In this document: in pieces, positions 54,888 through 63,499 of the stretch | Layout: each line of letters opens with the position of its first letter | Numbering within the stretch: the stretch's first letter is position 1 | Assembly: GCF_943372915.1 (NCBI RefSeq) | Contig: NZ_CALSAN010000013.1 | Coordinates: forward strand, 1-64,000 | Reading direction: 5' to 3' | Length of the DNA stretch: 64,000 nucleotides | Source: Ferrovibrio terrae_A | GTDB lineage: Bacteria; Pseudomonadota; Alphaproteobacteria; Ferrovibrionales; Ferrovibrionaceae | Program-made: the position numbers and the translations under genes | The notes under the pieces: model-generated | What the model saw: only the letters and a program-made list of their open reading frames with translations | Told to the model about the DNA's origin: nothing | Databases searched by the model: none

Positions 54888-55397
54888 TCAGGTCTTCTTT
54901 TTGCGGAAGGCATCCAGCGCGACCACGTCGCCGGTCTTGCGCTCGGCGCCGGAATCATCGGCCGGGGTCTCTTCCGTCTGGCCCGGTTCGGCATTGCCGA
55001 TCGGCGCCGGGGTGGCCATGGCCGGGCGGTTTTCCGCATTCGGCGCGACACGGAACTGCAGGCCGAACTGCACGCTGGGATCGGCAAAGGCACTGATCGC
55101 CGCATAGGCGATCACCAGGCGTTCGGGCACCTTGTTGAAGCTGAGCGTGACCTGGAACCAGTCTTCATGCGCCTCCAGCCCCCAATACTGGTGCTGCAGC
55201 ACGATGGTCATCTCTTCCGGGTAGCGCTCATGCAGATAGTCCGGCAGTTCGACGCCGGGCTGGTCGGTGCGGAAGGTGATGTAGAAATGATGGTTGCCGG
55301 GCAGGCCGAATTCGGCGACACGCTTCAGCGCCTCGCGCACCGCACCCCGCAGGGCGGTCTCTACCAGTTGATTGTAATCGAGCAGCTTGCCGGCCAT
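54888..55397 (-). CDS. sspB: ClpXP adaptor protein SspB
   Basis: 169 residues. SspB fold (about 1-120): YNQLVETALRGAVREALKRVAEFGLPGNHHFYITFRT, LPDYLHERYPEEMTIVLQHQYWGLEAHEDWFQVTLSF, FADPSVQFGLQF, followed by a flexible linker (PAPIGNAEPGQTEETPADD) and a conserved terminal GDVVALDAFRKKKT, which fits the ClpX-docking tail of SspB. It binds ssrA-tagged proteins and delivers them to ClpXP. The ssrA gene itself lies 160 bases upstream on the same strand. Confidence 0.93.
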   Translation of the reverse strand: MAGKLLDYNQLVETALRGAVREALKRVAEFGLPGNHHFYITFRTDQPGVELPDYLHERYPEEMTIVLQHQYWGLEAHEDWFQVTLSFNKVPERLVIAYAAISAFADPSVQFGLQFRVAPNAENRPAMATPAPIGNAEPGQTEETPADDSGAERKTGDVVALDAFRKKKT

Positions 55398-55559
55398 GAC
55401 TGATCTTCTCGGGGACGCGATGGCCCCATTTTACCCGCCCACCGACGGGGGTTCAATTACAAGCCGGCCCAAAGCACCGGTCTTCCACAGGTATTAACCC
55501 GGCACAGGCATTAACCGGCCGGACTTCTCCCGGCCAGGACGCTCTGGTTGAGGATGAAA

Positions 55560-55903
55560 GTGGGGGGCTTCTGTTGCCCGGCGCCCCCCGTGCCGCGCTT
55601 ACCTATTAGGCAGCGAGTGCAACGCTATTGTCGTTGGCACTTAGAGAGTGACCCGATAACGGCGGTATCATGCCGGGCAAAAACTATGTTTTTACTGCGC
55701 ACGTCGAGCCTGATTCGCCCCCATCATCAACCCAGAGCCTGGATACGGGGCCGTTTCCGGCCGTTTTCCCGTCATCCGCCGTCCTGCACGGCCTGGGCTC
55801 ATGGTGGAGGCGCCGGGTACTGCCCCCGGGTCCGTAACGCCTATTCTCCATAGCGTTTATCACCATAGTCGGTTTCCCGACGCCCCTAACTTAGGGGGTC
55901 CGG
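55560..55903 (-). ncRNA. ssrA: Two-piece (circularly permuted) tmRNA
   Basis: Rescues stalled ribosomes and adds a degradation tag. On the minus strand the order is permuted: the acceptor piece comes first (to about 55802), with a T-arm-like CCCGGGGGCAGTACCCGG and the 3' end GGCGCCTCCACCA; then a spacer of about 80 bases; then the coding piece from 55722, starting GGGGGCGAATCAGGC. GGGGGCG pairs with CGCCTCC over seven base pairs with G3-U70, the alanyl-tRNA synthetase identity pair. The coding piece holds the tag frame and ends in a GC-rich stem (GGGGGGC/GCCCCCC, 55562-55589). Outer ends are approximate. The region 55904-56056 before thyX shows no gene. Confidence 0.95.
55606..55638 (-). other. 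tmRNA tag reading frame (ANDNSVALAA)
   Basis: Minus-strand codons GCC AAC GAC AAT AGC GTT GCA CTC GCT GCC then TAA TAG encode ANDNSVALAA; with the alanine carried by the tmRNA the tag is AANDNSVALAA, 11 residues. It keeps the AAND start read by SspB and the ALAA end read by ClpX/ClpA. Confidence 0.93.
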
Positions 55904-56056
55904 GCCGGCTTTTGAAGGGGTGCGGCGCAGTTACTTCGGAGCGGCAGCCAGGGCTTTTGGAGACCCCGGGCCTTTAGTGGAATCGGCTCGCCGGTCTATA
56001 ACCACCTGCCTTTCGCCCGGTGGCCCGAGTCGCCGGAAATTGCCGGAGATTGCCGC

Positions 56057-56995
56057 ATGACCATGACGCCGGAGCAGGCCGCCGAAATCGCCGCCCTGCG
56101 CACCCAGAGCCAGACCACCCGCCGCGCCACCGTGCCGGCGCTGGAGGAGATCCTGTACGAGCCGCTGAACGTGCTCGATCATGGCTTCGTGCGCGTCGTC
56201 GATTACATGGGCGACGACTCTGCCGTGGTGCAGGCGGCCCGCGTTTCCTACGGCCGCGGCACCAAGAAGGTCAGCGAGGATCGCGGCCTGATCAACTACC
56301 TGATGCGGCACCGGCACACCACGCCGTTCGAGATGTGCGAGATCAAGTATCACGTCAAGCTGCCGATCTTCGTGGCGCGCCAGTGGATCCGCCATCGCAC
56401 CGCCAATGTGAACGAATATTCGGCACGCTATTCGATCCTGGACAACGAGTTCTACATCCCCGCGCCCGACCAGCTGGCGGCACAGTCGAGTTCAAACCGC
56501 CAGGGCCGCGGCGATATCCTGACCGGGCCGGAAGCCGCCCGCGTGCTGGAGCTGCTGAAGCGCGATGCCAGCCAGAGCTATGCCTCCTACGAGGAGATGC
56601 TGAACGAGCGTCCCGACGGCAGCAAGCGCGACGAAGGCCGCGAGGGCCTGGCGCGCGAACTGGCCCGCATGAACCTGACGGTGAACTTCTATACCCAGTG
56701 GTACTGGAAGACCGACCTGCTGAACCTGCTGCATTTCCTGTCCCTGCGCGCCGACAGTCATGCGCAGTATGAAATCCGCGTCTATGCCGAAGCCATGCTG
56801 GATACGGTGAAACGCTGGGTGCCGGCCTGCTACGACGCCTTCATGGAATACCGCATCGGCGGCGCAGCGCTGTCGGCTTCCGCCATCAAGGCGGTGCGGC
56901 GCATGCTGGCGGGCGAAGCGGTCGAGCAGGCCAATTCCGGCATGAGCGCGCGCGAATGGCGCGAGCTGATGGCGGTGCTGAAGCCGGAGAGCTGA
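56057..56995 (+). CDS. thyX: FAD-dependent thymidylate synthase
   Basis: Makes dTMP from dUMP with methylene-tetrahydrofolate and NADPH, using FAD. 312 residues, long for ThyX (about 220-260) because of a 40-residue N-terminal lead and a C-terminal end, as common in alphaproteobacteria. Seen: DDSAVVQAARVSYGRGTKKVSEDRGLINYLMRHRHTTPFEMCEIKYHVKLPIFVARQWIRHRTANVNEYSARYS, containing the ThyX motif RHRx7SxR. No thyA is in the window. Divergent from ssrA/sspB; convergent with the MFS gene. Confidence 0.95.
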   Translation: MTMTPEQAAEIAALRTQSQTTRRATVPALEEILYEPLNVLDHGFVRVVDYMGDDSAVVQAARVSYGRGTKKVSEDRGLINYLMRHRHTTPFEMCEIKYHVKLPIFVARQWIRHRTANVNEYSARYSILDNEFYIPAPDQLAAQSSSNRQGRGDILTGPEAARVLELLKRDASQSYASYEEMLNERPDGSKRDEGREGLARELARMNLTVNFYTQWYWKTDLLNLLHFLSLRADSHAQYEIRVYAEAMLDTVKRWVPACYDAFMEYRIGGAALSASAIKAVRRMLAGEAVEQANSGMSAREWRELMAVLKPES

Positions 56996-56999
56996 CGCG

Positions 57000-58205
57000 C
57001 TAGCCGGCCTTCTCCGGCGGCGCGACCGCGTCGCGGTTCATCCACCAGATCACGGCACCGAGCAGCGCCGTGCTGCCGAAGGCGAGCCCGAGCGACAGCG
57101 GATCGCCGGCCGGGAACAGCGCATTCATCGCCGAGCCCATCACGCCGCCCATGGTCTGCAGAAAACCGGCCAGCGCCGCCCCGGCGCCAATGGTGGCCGG
57201 GTTGACGCCGATGGCCGAGACCATCGAATTGGGCAGGGCCAGTCCCATGCCAACCGCCCAGAGCATGCGCAAGGCGATGATGGCGGTGACGCTGGGCTCG
57301 AAGATTTCCACATACAGCGCCAGTCCCATGGCACCGCCCAGGGTGCAGAGCACCCCGGCATCGATGATCCGGCGCAGGCCGAGCCTGGCGCCAAACCAGG
57401 ACGAGGCCATCGCGCCGACGAAAAAGCCCGCACTGCCCATGGCGGTGAGCACACCGAAGCTGACCGGATCGAGGGCCATGGTGCCGATCAATACCGCCGG
57501 CGCGCCGGCGCTGAAGCCATGCAGGCCGGCGAAGATCGCCATGTTGAGCAGGCCGAAGGTGAGGAAGCTGCGATTGCCGAGCAGGAATCCATAGGCGCGC
57601 AGGATACTGGGCAACAGCGGCCCGGCAGCGGGATCGGGCTTGTGGGTTTCCGGCAGGCGCAGTGTCAGGATCGCCAACACGGCCAGCGTGATGCCGCCGG
57701 CGATCCAGAAATTGGCGCGCCAGTCGAGGAAATGCTCGATCAGGCCACCCAGCATCGGCGACACGATCGGCGCGATGGCCAGCGCGGCGCTGACAATGGA
57801 GGCCGCCCGCGCCGCCTGGGCCCGCTCGTAGGCGTCGTTGATGATGGCCCGCCCGGTGGCCATGGCGCTGGCCGCGCCCAGGCCCTGGGCCGCCCGGGCC
57901 CAGAGCAGGGCCGGCAGACTGTCGGCCAGGGCGCAGGCCGCCGAACCGGCCACCATGATAACCAGCCCGCCCAGCAGCAGCGGACGGCGGCCATACCGGT
58001 CGCTCAGCGGGCCGTAGATCAGCTGCCCGCCGGCAAAAGTGATGAAATAGACCGTCAGGGTAAGCGGCAGCGCATCGGCCGGGGCCATCAGCTGGTCGCC
58101 GATGGTGGGCAGTGACGGCAGATACATGGTCGCTGCCAAAATCCCGTTCGAGAACAGGATGGTAAGCAGCAAAAGCAGGCCGGCAGGTGGCAGAGATTTG
58201 GGCAT
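57000..58205 (-). CDS. Bcr/CflA-family drug-resistance MFS transporter
   Basis: 401 residues from ATG 58205. Twelve predicted helices. Seen: TMYLPSLPTIGDQLMAPADALPLTLTVYFITFAGGQLIYGPLSDRYGRRPLLLGG (motif A), LLWARAAQGLGAASAMATGRAIINDAYER (motif C-like region), and AIAPIVSPMLGGLIEHFLDWRANFW, typical of Bcr/CflA proton antiporters. Substrate unknown. The 233-base gap upstream (58206-58438) holds only the promoters. Confidence 0.9.
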   Translation of the reverse strand: MPKSLPPAGLLLLLTILFSNGILAATMYLPSLPTIGDQLMAPADALPLTLTVYFITFAGGQLIYGPLSDRYGRRPLLLGGLVIMVAGSAACALADSLPALLWARAAQGLGAASAMATGRAIINDAYERAQAARAASIVSAALAIAPIVSPMLGGLIEHFLDWRANFWIAGGITLAVLAILTLRLPETHKPDPAAGPLLPSILRAYGFLLGNRSFLTFGLLNMAIFAGLHGFSAGAPAVLIGTMALDPVSFGVLTAMGSAGFFVGAMASSWFGARLGLRRIIDAGVLCTLGGAMGLALYVEIFEPSVTAIIALRMLWAVGMGLALPNSMVSAIGVNPATIGAGAALAGFLQTMGGVMGSAMNALFPAGDPLSLGLAFGSTALLGAVIWWMNRDAVAPPEKAG

Positions 58206-58438
58206 CGGACCGGGTGGCAATGGCTTTCCGGTTGCATGATAATCGACTCAATCCGCTCAGGAGTATTACGGATTGGTTGGCTTCACCGGATAGCCAGTAT
58301 ATATATGATCGCAAATGTATTTCTAAGATTCTAGCGCGGCGTGGCCTGGGGATATTAAGTCCGATTTGAGGATGTCAGGTGCGCTGGCAAGCCTGTGGGT
58401 AAAAAGCAGGGTGTAAACAGAGGGGCGGTCGGAACGGG

Positions 58439-58936
58439 ATGTCGGAAAAAATCGATTTCAGCCACGTCCGCTTTCTCATCGTGGATAGCAACCGGCTGAT
58501 GTGTCAGCTGATCAAAGATATTCTGATGATGCTGGGCTGCACCCAGTGCACGACGGCGCGTGACAGCGAAAAGGCGATCGCCAACCTGCGTGCCGGCGGC
58601 TTTGACGTGCTGATCACCGAATGGAATCTCAAGCCGCGCTCCGGCCTTGAGCTGCTCGACTGGCTGCGCACCGATGGCGGCTCGCCGGATCGCATGATGC
58701 CGGTCATCATGCTGACGGCGAATTCCGAATTCGAATATGTGATGGAATCGCGCGACAAGGGCGTGACCGAATTCCTCGCCAAGCCTTTCACGGCGGACGG
58801 CATGTATCGCCGCCTGGTGTCGGTGGTGGCACGGCCGCGCGATTTTGTCAGTGTCAAAGGCTATTTCGGCCCGGATCGGCGGCGCCAGCAGTTGCCGTTC
58901 GAAGGCGTGGACCGGCGCCAGCAGAAGCCCGAATAG
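58439..58936 (+). CDS. Receiver-domain protein with Glu in place of the phospho-acceptor Asp
   Basis: 165 residues. CheY-like receiver at about 8-130, followed by FVSVKGYFGPDRRRQQLPFEGVDRRQQKPE. Seen: RFLIVDSNRLM keeps one acidic residue (Asp16) of the usual pair; the phospho-acceptor position in VLITEWNLKP is Glu61 (codon GAA), where Asp is normal; Thr93 (MLTANSE) and Lys115 (FLAKPF) are kept. It is therefore a pseudo-receiver, possibly locked in an active-like form. The tail motif GPDRRR matches that of the response regulator at 46312. It lies 15 bases before an Hpt-like gene. Confidence 0.88.
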   Translation: MSEKIDFSHVRFLIVDSNRLMCQLIKDILMMLGCTQCTTARDSEKAIANLRAGGFDVLITEWNLKPRSGLELLDWLRTDGGSPDRMMPVIMLTANSEFEYVMESRDKGVTEFLAKPFTADGMYRRLVSVVARPRDFVSVKGYFGPDRRRQQLPFEGVDRRQQKPE

Positions 58937-58951
58937 GCTTCGGGCCGCAGC

Positions 58952-59461
58952 ATGCGCAGTAAAGCCCAAATCATCCCCAATCGTGGCGAGCTGAAGCGCA
59001 AGGCGGTCAATTACAAGACCGGCATGGATATCAAGCTCGACCCCGAAACGCTCAAGAAGATGGAGCAGCTGGTCGAGAATTCCTCGGCACAGTTTCTGGA
59101 CGAAACCGTGGAAAGCCTGAAAGGCCTGCGTGAGGCGCTGGGCCGGGCCGCGTCGGAGCCTTCCGCGCGCCGCGAGGTGCTGGAGCATATCCGCGAGGAG
59201 GCCTTCCAGATCAAGGGTATGGGCGGCGTGTTCGGCTATCCCCTGCTGACCGAGTTCGCCAAATCGCTGCACGACTTCCTGAAGGAGCTGACCGACCTGG
59301 ACGAGCTGCAGCAGGAAATCGTCAGCATCCATGTCGACACCCTGTATGTGGTGGTGTCCCACCGCATCAAGGGCTCTGGCGGGCCGCTGGAAGCGCAGCT
59401 GCGCGCCTCGCTGAAGGCGGCGGTCGACAAAGCCAAACCGGGCAGCAAAGCCGCCCCCTAG
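58952..59461 (+). CDS. Hpt-like four-helix protein without the phospho-histidine
   Basis: 169 residues. A helical-bundle protein whose segment REEAFQIKGMGGVFGYPLLTEFAKSLHDFLKEL follows the Hpt pattern (AHxLKGxGxxxG), but the position of the phosphorylated His is Phe85 (codon TTC). Other His residues (LEHI, SLHD) do not fit the motif. It starts 15 bases after the pseudo-receiver gene and is surely cotranscribed. Its job is probably binding rather than phosphotransfer. The reading of Hpt homology is by motif only. Confidence 0.7.
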   Translation: MRSKAQIIPNRGELKRKAVNYKTGMDIKLDPETLKKMEQLVENSSAQFLDETVESLKGLREALGRAASEPSARREVLEHIREEAFQIKGMGGVFGYPLLTEFAKSLHDFLKELTDLDELQQEIVSIHVDTLYVVVSHRIKGSGGPLEAQLRASLKAAVDKAKPGSKAAP

Positions 59462-59520
59462 CCTTTGGCCGGCGCCGGCCTTATCTGGACTCTCCGGTCC
59501 CCCCGCCCTATAAACCCCGC

Positions 59521-60375
59521 ATGCACCCGTCCAGCCCCCTCCCGTTTGTCAAAATGCACGGACTCGGCAACGATTTCGTCGTGCTGGACGCGCGCGCCCA
59601 CAGCCTGCCGCTCGACCTGGCGGCGGTGAAACTGCTGGGCGACCGCAAGCGCGGCGTCGGTTTCGACCAGATGATCACCATCGAGCACTCGGACAAGGCG
59701 GATGCCTTCATGCGCATCCACAATGCCGATGGCGGCGAAGTGGAATCCTGCGGCAATGCCGCGCGCTGCGTCGCCACCCTGCTGATGCGGGAAAACGGCA
59801 AGGACACGGTCAGCATCGATACGCTGGGCGGCTGGCTGAACGCCAAGACCGGCGCCAGCGGGCTGATCACGGTGGATATGGGCGAACCGCATTTCGACTG
59901 GCGGTCGATTCCGCTGGCCCGCGAGATGAACACCATGAGCATGGCCTACAGCCATGGCGGCTATGACAAGCCCGGTGCGGTGAATGTCGGCAATCCGCAT
60001 GTGGTGTTTTTCGTGCCCCATGCCGAAGCCGTGCCGCTGGGCGAGATCGGCCCGCAGATCGAACACGATCCGCTGTTCCCGCAGCGCATCAATGTCGAAT
60101 TCGCCGAGATCATCGACCGCACGCAGATCCGCATGCGGGTGTGGGAGCGCGGCGCCGGCATCACGCGCGCCTGCGGCACCGGCGCCTGCGCCACCCTGGT
60201 GGCTGCCGCCCGTCGCGACTTGAGCGAACGCAAGGCGCAGATCGTGCTGGACGGCGGCGTGCTGACCATCGAATGGGGCGCCGACAATCATATCTACATG
60301 ACCGGCCCGGCCACCGAGGCCTTCCACGGCGAAATCCCGCCGAGTTTCTGGGCCGCCCTGCACGACGCTGCCTGA
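59521..60375 (+). CDS. dapF: Diaminopimelate epimerase
   Basis: Turns LL- into meso-diaminopimelate for lysine and cell wall. 284 residues. Seen: FVKMHGLGNDFVVLD, the first catalytic cysteine in VESCGNAARCVA, NVGNPHVVFFV, MRVWERGAGITRACGTGACATLVAA with the second catalytic cysteine. Cofactor-free two-base enzyme. ATG 59521. First of the dapF-mtaB-ftsY run, three bases from mtaB. Confidence 0.97.
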   Translation: MHPSSPLPFVKMHGLGNDFVVLDARAHSLPLDLAAVKLLGDRKRGVGFDQMITIEHSDKADAFMRIHNADGGEVESCGNAARCVATLLMRENGKDTVSIDTLGGWLNAKTGASGLITVDMGEPHFDWRSIPLAREMNTMSMAYSHGGYDKPGAVNVGNPHVVFFVPHAEAVPLGEIGPQIEHDPLFPQRINVEFAEIIDRTQIRMRVWERGAGITRACGTGACATLVAAARRDLSERKAQIVLDGGVLTIEWGADNHIYMTGPATEAFHGEIPPSFWAALHDAA

Positions 60376-60378
60376 GCA

Positions 60379-61635
60379 ATGGCCGGGACAGAGTCGGGCG
60401 TTCTGAATTTCGGCTGCCGCCTCAATGCCTATGAGGGCGAGGCGATCCGCGACGCCCTGGCCAAGCACGGCCGCGACGACGTGGTGGTGGTGAATACCTG
60501 CGCCGTGACCGCCGAGGCTGAGAAGCAGGCGCGCCAGGCGATCCGCCGCCTGCGCCGCGAACGCCCTGATGCCCGCATCGTGGTGACCGGCTGCGCCGCC
60601 CAGGTCAATCCGCAGGGCTTTGCCGCCATGGCCGAGGTCGATCATGTGATCGGCAACCGCGAGAAGCTGGGCGAAACGCTGTGGCGCGATCTCGACCGGG
60701 ATGCACCGCGCGTGACCGTGGGCGATATCCTGCAGGATGCGCCGCCAGCGCTGCCTGCCGTCAGCCATTTTCCTGGCCGGCCGCGTGCCTATCTGGAAAT
60801 CCAGCAGGGCTGCGACCATCGCTGCACCTTCTGCATCATCCCCTATGGCCGCGGCCCGAGCCGCTCGCTGGCGCTGGGGGCAGTTGTGGACCAGGCTCGC
60901 GCCCTGGCCGGGCAGGGCTATCGTGAATTCGTGCTCACCGGTGTCGATATCACCTCCTACGGCCATGACCTGCCGGGCCAGCCGACACTGGGCAGCGCCG
61001 TGCGCCGCCTGCTCGACCTGGTGCCGCAGATCGAACGCCTGCGCTTCTCTTCTCTTGATCCCGCCGAGATCGATGCCGACCTGCTGCGCCTCTATGCCGA
61101 GGAACCACGGGTGATGCCGCATGCGCATCTCAGCCTGCAGGCCGGCGACGACCTGATCCTGAAACGCATGAAGCGGCGCCACAGCCGCGCCCAGGCCCTG
61201 GAGATGGCACACCGGCTGCAGCAGCTGCGGCCGGGCATTGCGCTGGGCGCCGACCTGATCGCCGGCTTTCCGACCGAAAGCGATGCGGCGTTTGAGCAGA
61301 GCCGCAACCTGATCGCCGAGGCCGGTCTTGCCTTCGTGCATGTCTTCCCCTACTCGCCACGCCCTGGCACGCCGGCCGCGCGCATGCCGCAATTGCCGGT
61401 CGAGCTGCGCCGCGCGCGCGCCGCCCTGCTGCGTGCCGCCGCCGATGCCGCGCTCGGCCGTTTCCTCACCAGCCGTATCGGCGCAGAGGCCAGCATCCTG
61501 GTCGAACAGGAAGGTGTGGGCCGCGACGAGACCTATGCGCCGGTCATGCTGCCCGGCCATCTTGTGAAGGGCAGCATTATCGCAGCAAGGATAGCGGCCG
61601 TGCGCGACGGCAAACTCTGGCTGGATGCGGCATGA
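60379..61635 (+). CDS. mtaB: tRNA (N6-threonylcarbamoyladenosine37-C2) methylthiotransferase
   Basis: Radical-SAM enzyme that adds a methylthio group to t6A37 of tRNAs. 418 residues. Seen: N-terminal UPF0004 domain with cluster cysteines in LNFGCRLNAYEG, VVNTCAVTAEAE and VVTGCAAQVNP; the radical-SAM CxxxCxxC in QQGCDHRCTFCIIPYGRGPSRS; LTGVDITSYGHDL; and a C-terminal TRAM domain. The t6A type (MtaB) is chosen over MiaB from GCRLNAYEG and VDITSYG. ATG 60379; stop overlaps ftsY. Confidence 0.93.
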   Translation: MAGTESGVLNFGCRLNAYEGEAIRDALAKHGRDDVVVVNTCAVTAEAEKQARQAIRRLRRERPDARIVVTGCAAQVNPQGFAAMAEVDHVIGNREKLGETLWRDLDRDAPRVTVGDILQDAPPALPAVSHFPGRPRAYLEIQQGCDHRCTFCIIPYGRGPSRSLALGAVVDQARALAGQGYREFVLTGVDITSYGHDLPGQPTLGSAVRRLLDLVPQIERLRFSSLDPAEIDADLLRLYAEEPRVMPHAHLSLQAGDDLILKRMKRRHSRAQALEMAHRLQQLRPGIALGADLIAGFPTESDAAFEQSRNLIAEAGLAFVHVFPYSPRPGTPAARMPQLPVELRRARAALLRAAADAALGRFLTSRIGAEASILVEQEGVGRDETYAPVMLPGHLVKGSIIAARIAAVRDGKLWLDAA

Positions 61636-62573
61636 GCGAAAACAACGAAAAGAAGACCGGTTGGTTCGGCCGGCTGAAGGCCGGCCTGTCACGCTCGGCC
61701 GGGCAGCTGGGAGAGCAGATCGGTGCGCTGTTCACCAAGCGCAAGCTGGACCGCGAGGCGCTGGACGAGCTGGAAGAAACCCTGATCAAGGCCGATCTGG
61801 GCATTGCCACGGCAGCCAAGATCGTCGCGGCAATCGCCAAGGACCGGTTCGACAAGGACATCACACCCGATGAAATCCGCAGCGCGCTGGCAGAGGCCGT
61901 GACGCCTTTGCTGCAGCCGGTGGAAAAACCGATGGACCTGAGCGGCGCGAAACCGCAGGTGATCCTGATCGTCGGTGTCAACGGCGTGGGCAAGACCACC
62001 ACGATCGGCAAGATCGCCAGCAAGCTGCATGATGATGGCAAGACGGTGATGCTGGCCGCTGGCGACACTTTCCGCGCCGCCGCCGTCGAGCAGCTGAAGG
62101 TCTGGGGTGAACGGGCGCATGCGCAGGTGCTGGCGCGCGAAACCGGTGCCGATGCGGCCGGCCTAGCCTTCGATGCCCTGACCCAGGCGCATGCAAAGAA
62201 TGTCGATGTGCTGATGATCGATACCGCCGGTCGCCTGCAGAACAAGGCCGACCTGATGGGTGAGCTGGCCAAGATCGTGCGCGTGCTGAAAAAGCAGGTG
62301 CCGGATGCCCCGCATCATGTACTGCTGGTGCTGGATGCCACGACGGGCCAGAACGCGATCAACCAGGTTGCCACCTTCAAGGAAATCTGCGCCGTCACCG
62401 GATTGGTCGTCACCAAGCTGGACGGCACGGCGCGCGGCGGCGTGCTGGTGGCGATTGCCGACAAATTTGGACTGCCGGTGCATTATATCGGCGTCGGCGA
62501 ACAGGCGGCCGACCTGCAGCCCTTCTCCGCACAGGGCTTTGCTCGCGCGCTGGCCGGCCTGGATCAGACCTAG
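61632..62573 (+). CDS. ftsY: Signal recognition particle receptor FtsY
   Basis: GTPase that docks ribosome-SRP complexes at the membrane. 313 residues; short because the acidic A domain of enterobacterial FtsY is absent, as normal in alphaproteobacteria. Seen: N-terminal membrane-binding helix GWFGRLKAGLSRSAGQLGEQI, N domain, G domain with P-loop GVNGVGKTTTIGKIA, DTFRAAAVEQL, DTAGRLQNKADLM, TKLDGTARGG, and YIGVGEQAADLQPF. ATG 61632 in an ATGA overlap with mtaB. Confidence 0.97.
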   Translation: MSENNEKKTGWFGRLKAGLSRSAGQLGEQIGALFTKRKLDREALDELEETLIKADLGIATAAKIVAAIAKDRFDKDITPDEIRSALAEAVTPLLQPVEKPMDLSGAKPQVILIVGVNGVGKTTTIGKIASKLHDDGKTVMLAAGDTFRAAAVEQLKVWGERAHAQVLARETGADAAGLAFDALTQAHAKNVDVLMIDTAGRLQNKADLMGELAKIVRVLKKQVPDAPHHVLLVLDATTGQNAINQVATFKEICAVTGLVVTKLDGTARGGVLVAIADKFGLPVHYIGVGEQAADLQPFSAQGFARALAGLDQT

Positions 62574-62589
62574 CCGGCCAGCCGACGAC

Positions 62590-63438
62590 TTACTCCGCCG
62601 GTTCGAAAGTGTAGGCGTATTCCCGCTCGTCCTGCGTCTGTCCTCCCAGCGGGAATTTCCGGCTGTCGTCCAGATAATCGTGGAAGTGGATCACGACGTC
62701 TTCGCCACGCAGCAGCACTACGGCATAGGCCGGCGGTTCATGGCTGCCCGGCACGGCGGCGAGATCATCCGTGCGGAAATCGAGCCAGACCTGATGATTG
62801 GTGGCGCGGATGGTCGAGAAAGGCACGCCCATCCAGCTGCCGACGATCGGCCGATGCACATGCCCGAAGAAAACATGCCTGACCTTCTGTCGGTGCGGTC
62901 GCACCAGAGCACTGACGGCGTCGCGCTGCATCAGGCCAATGCGATCCATCGGCGCCAGGCCGATTTCGAAGGGTGGATGGTGCATAAACAGATAGAGCGG
63001 ACGGTCGCCAGCAACCTCCAATTGATCCCGAAGCCATGCCTGTCGCTGCTCGCAATACCAGCCGGCATGGGTGCCGGGCTGATTGGTATCGAGAAACAGC
63101 AAGCGAGCATCTTCAAGATCGAGCCGGCCTTGGATAAAACCGGCGGCATCGACCGGCGCTTCCGGAAAAACCGTGCGAAAAACGGCGCGATCGTCATGGT
63201 TGCCGAGCAGCGGAATATAGGGCGGGATCAAATCATCGAGAACCTGGCGCAGCATTTCGTAAGCCACGCCTTCGCCCCAATGGGCGAGATCTCCGGTGAT
63301 GACGACGGCCGCGGCATCAGGATGGTTGCGATTGATATCATCCACTGCGGCCGACAGACGGGCCTGCGGATCGAGGCCGTAGAGCAGACGGCCGGGCTCG
63401 ACGAGATGCGGGTCGGTGATATGGATCAGCTTGGTCAT
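62590..63438 (-). CDS. Calcineurin-like phosphoesterase (CpdA/GpdQ type)
   Basis: 282 residues. Seen: the metallophosphoesterase signature LIHITDPHL, VITGDLAHWG, LLGNHDDRAVF, LFMHHPPFEIGL and FFGHVHRPIVG, so all metal ligands are present. The class contains 3',5'-cAMP phosphodiesterases and glycerophosphodiesterases. Because a glycerol-phosphate-type binding-protein gene lies just upstream on the same strand, glycerophosphodiester hydrolysis is the more attractive guess. ATG 63438. Confidence 0.87.
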   Translation of the reverse strand: MTKLIHITDPHLVEPGRLLYGLDPQARLSAAVDDINRNHPDAAAVVITGDLAHWGEGVAYEMLRQVLDDLIPPYIPLLGNHDDRAVFRTVFPEAPVDAAGFIQGRLDLEDARLLFLDTNQPGTHAGWYCEQRQAWLRDQLEVAGDRPLYLFMHHPPFEIGLAPMDRIGLMQRDAVSALVRPHRQKVRHVFFGHVHRPIVGSWMGVPFSTIRATNHQVWLDFRTDDLAAVPGSHEPPAYAVVLLRGEDVVIHFHDYLDDSRKFPLGGQTQDEREYAYTFEPAE

Positions 63439-63499
63439 GACAGGGCCTCACAGGAAAGGAAACGGGGTGGCCGCCTGGGACCACCCCTCAAAGTCCACG

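Noticed and set aside
55548..55853. 101-codon open frame over the tmRNA region
   Set aside because: The region encodes the permuted tmRNA on the other strand, with a paired acceptor stem and tag; the frame is accidental.
59458..61692. 744-codon open frame antisense to dapF and mtaB
   Set aside because: Both sense genes have complete catalytic motifs; the antisense frame spans two genes, which is typical of compositional shadow frames.
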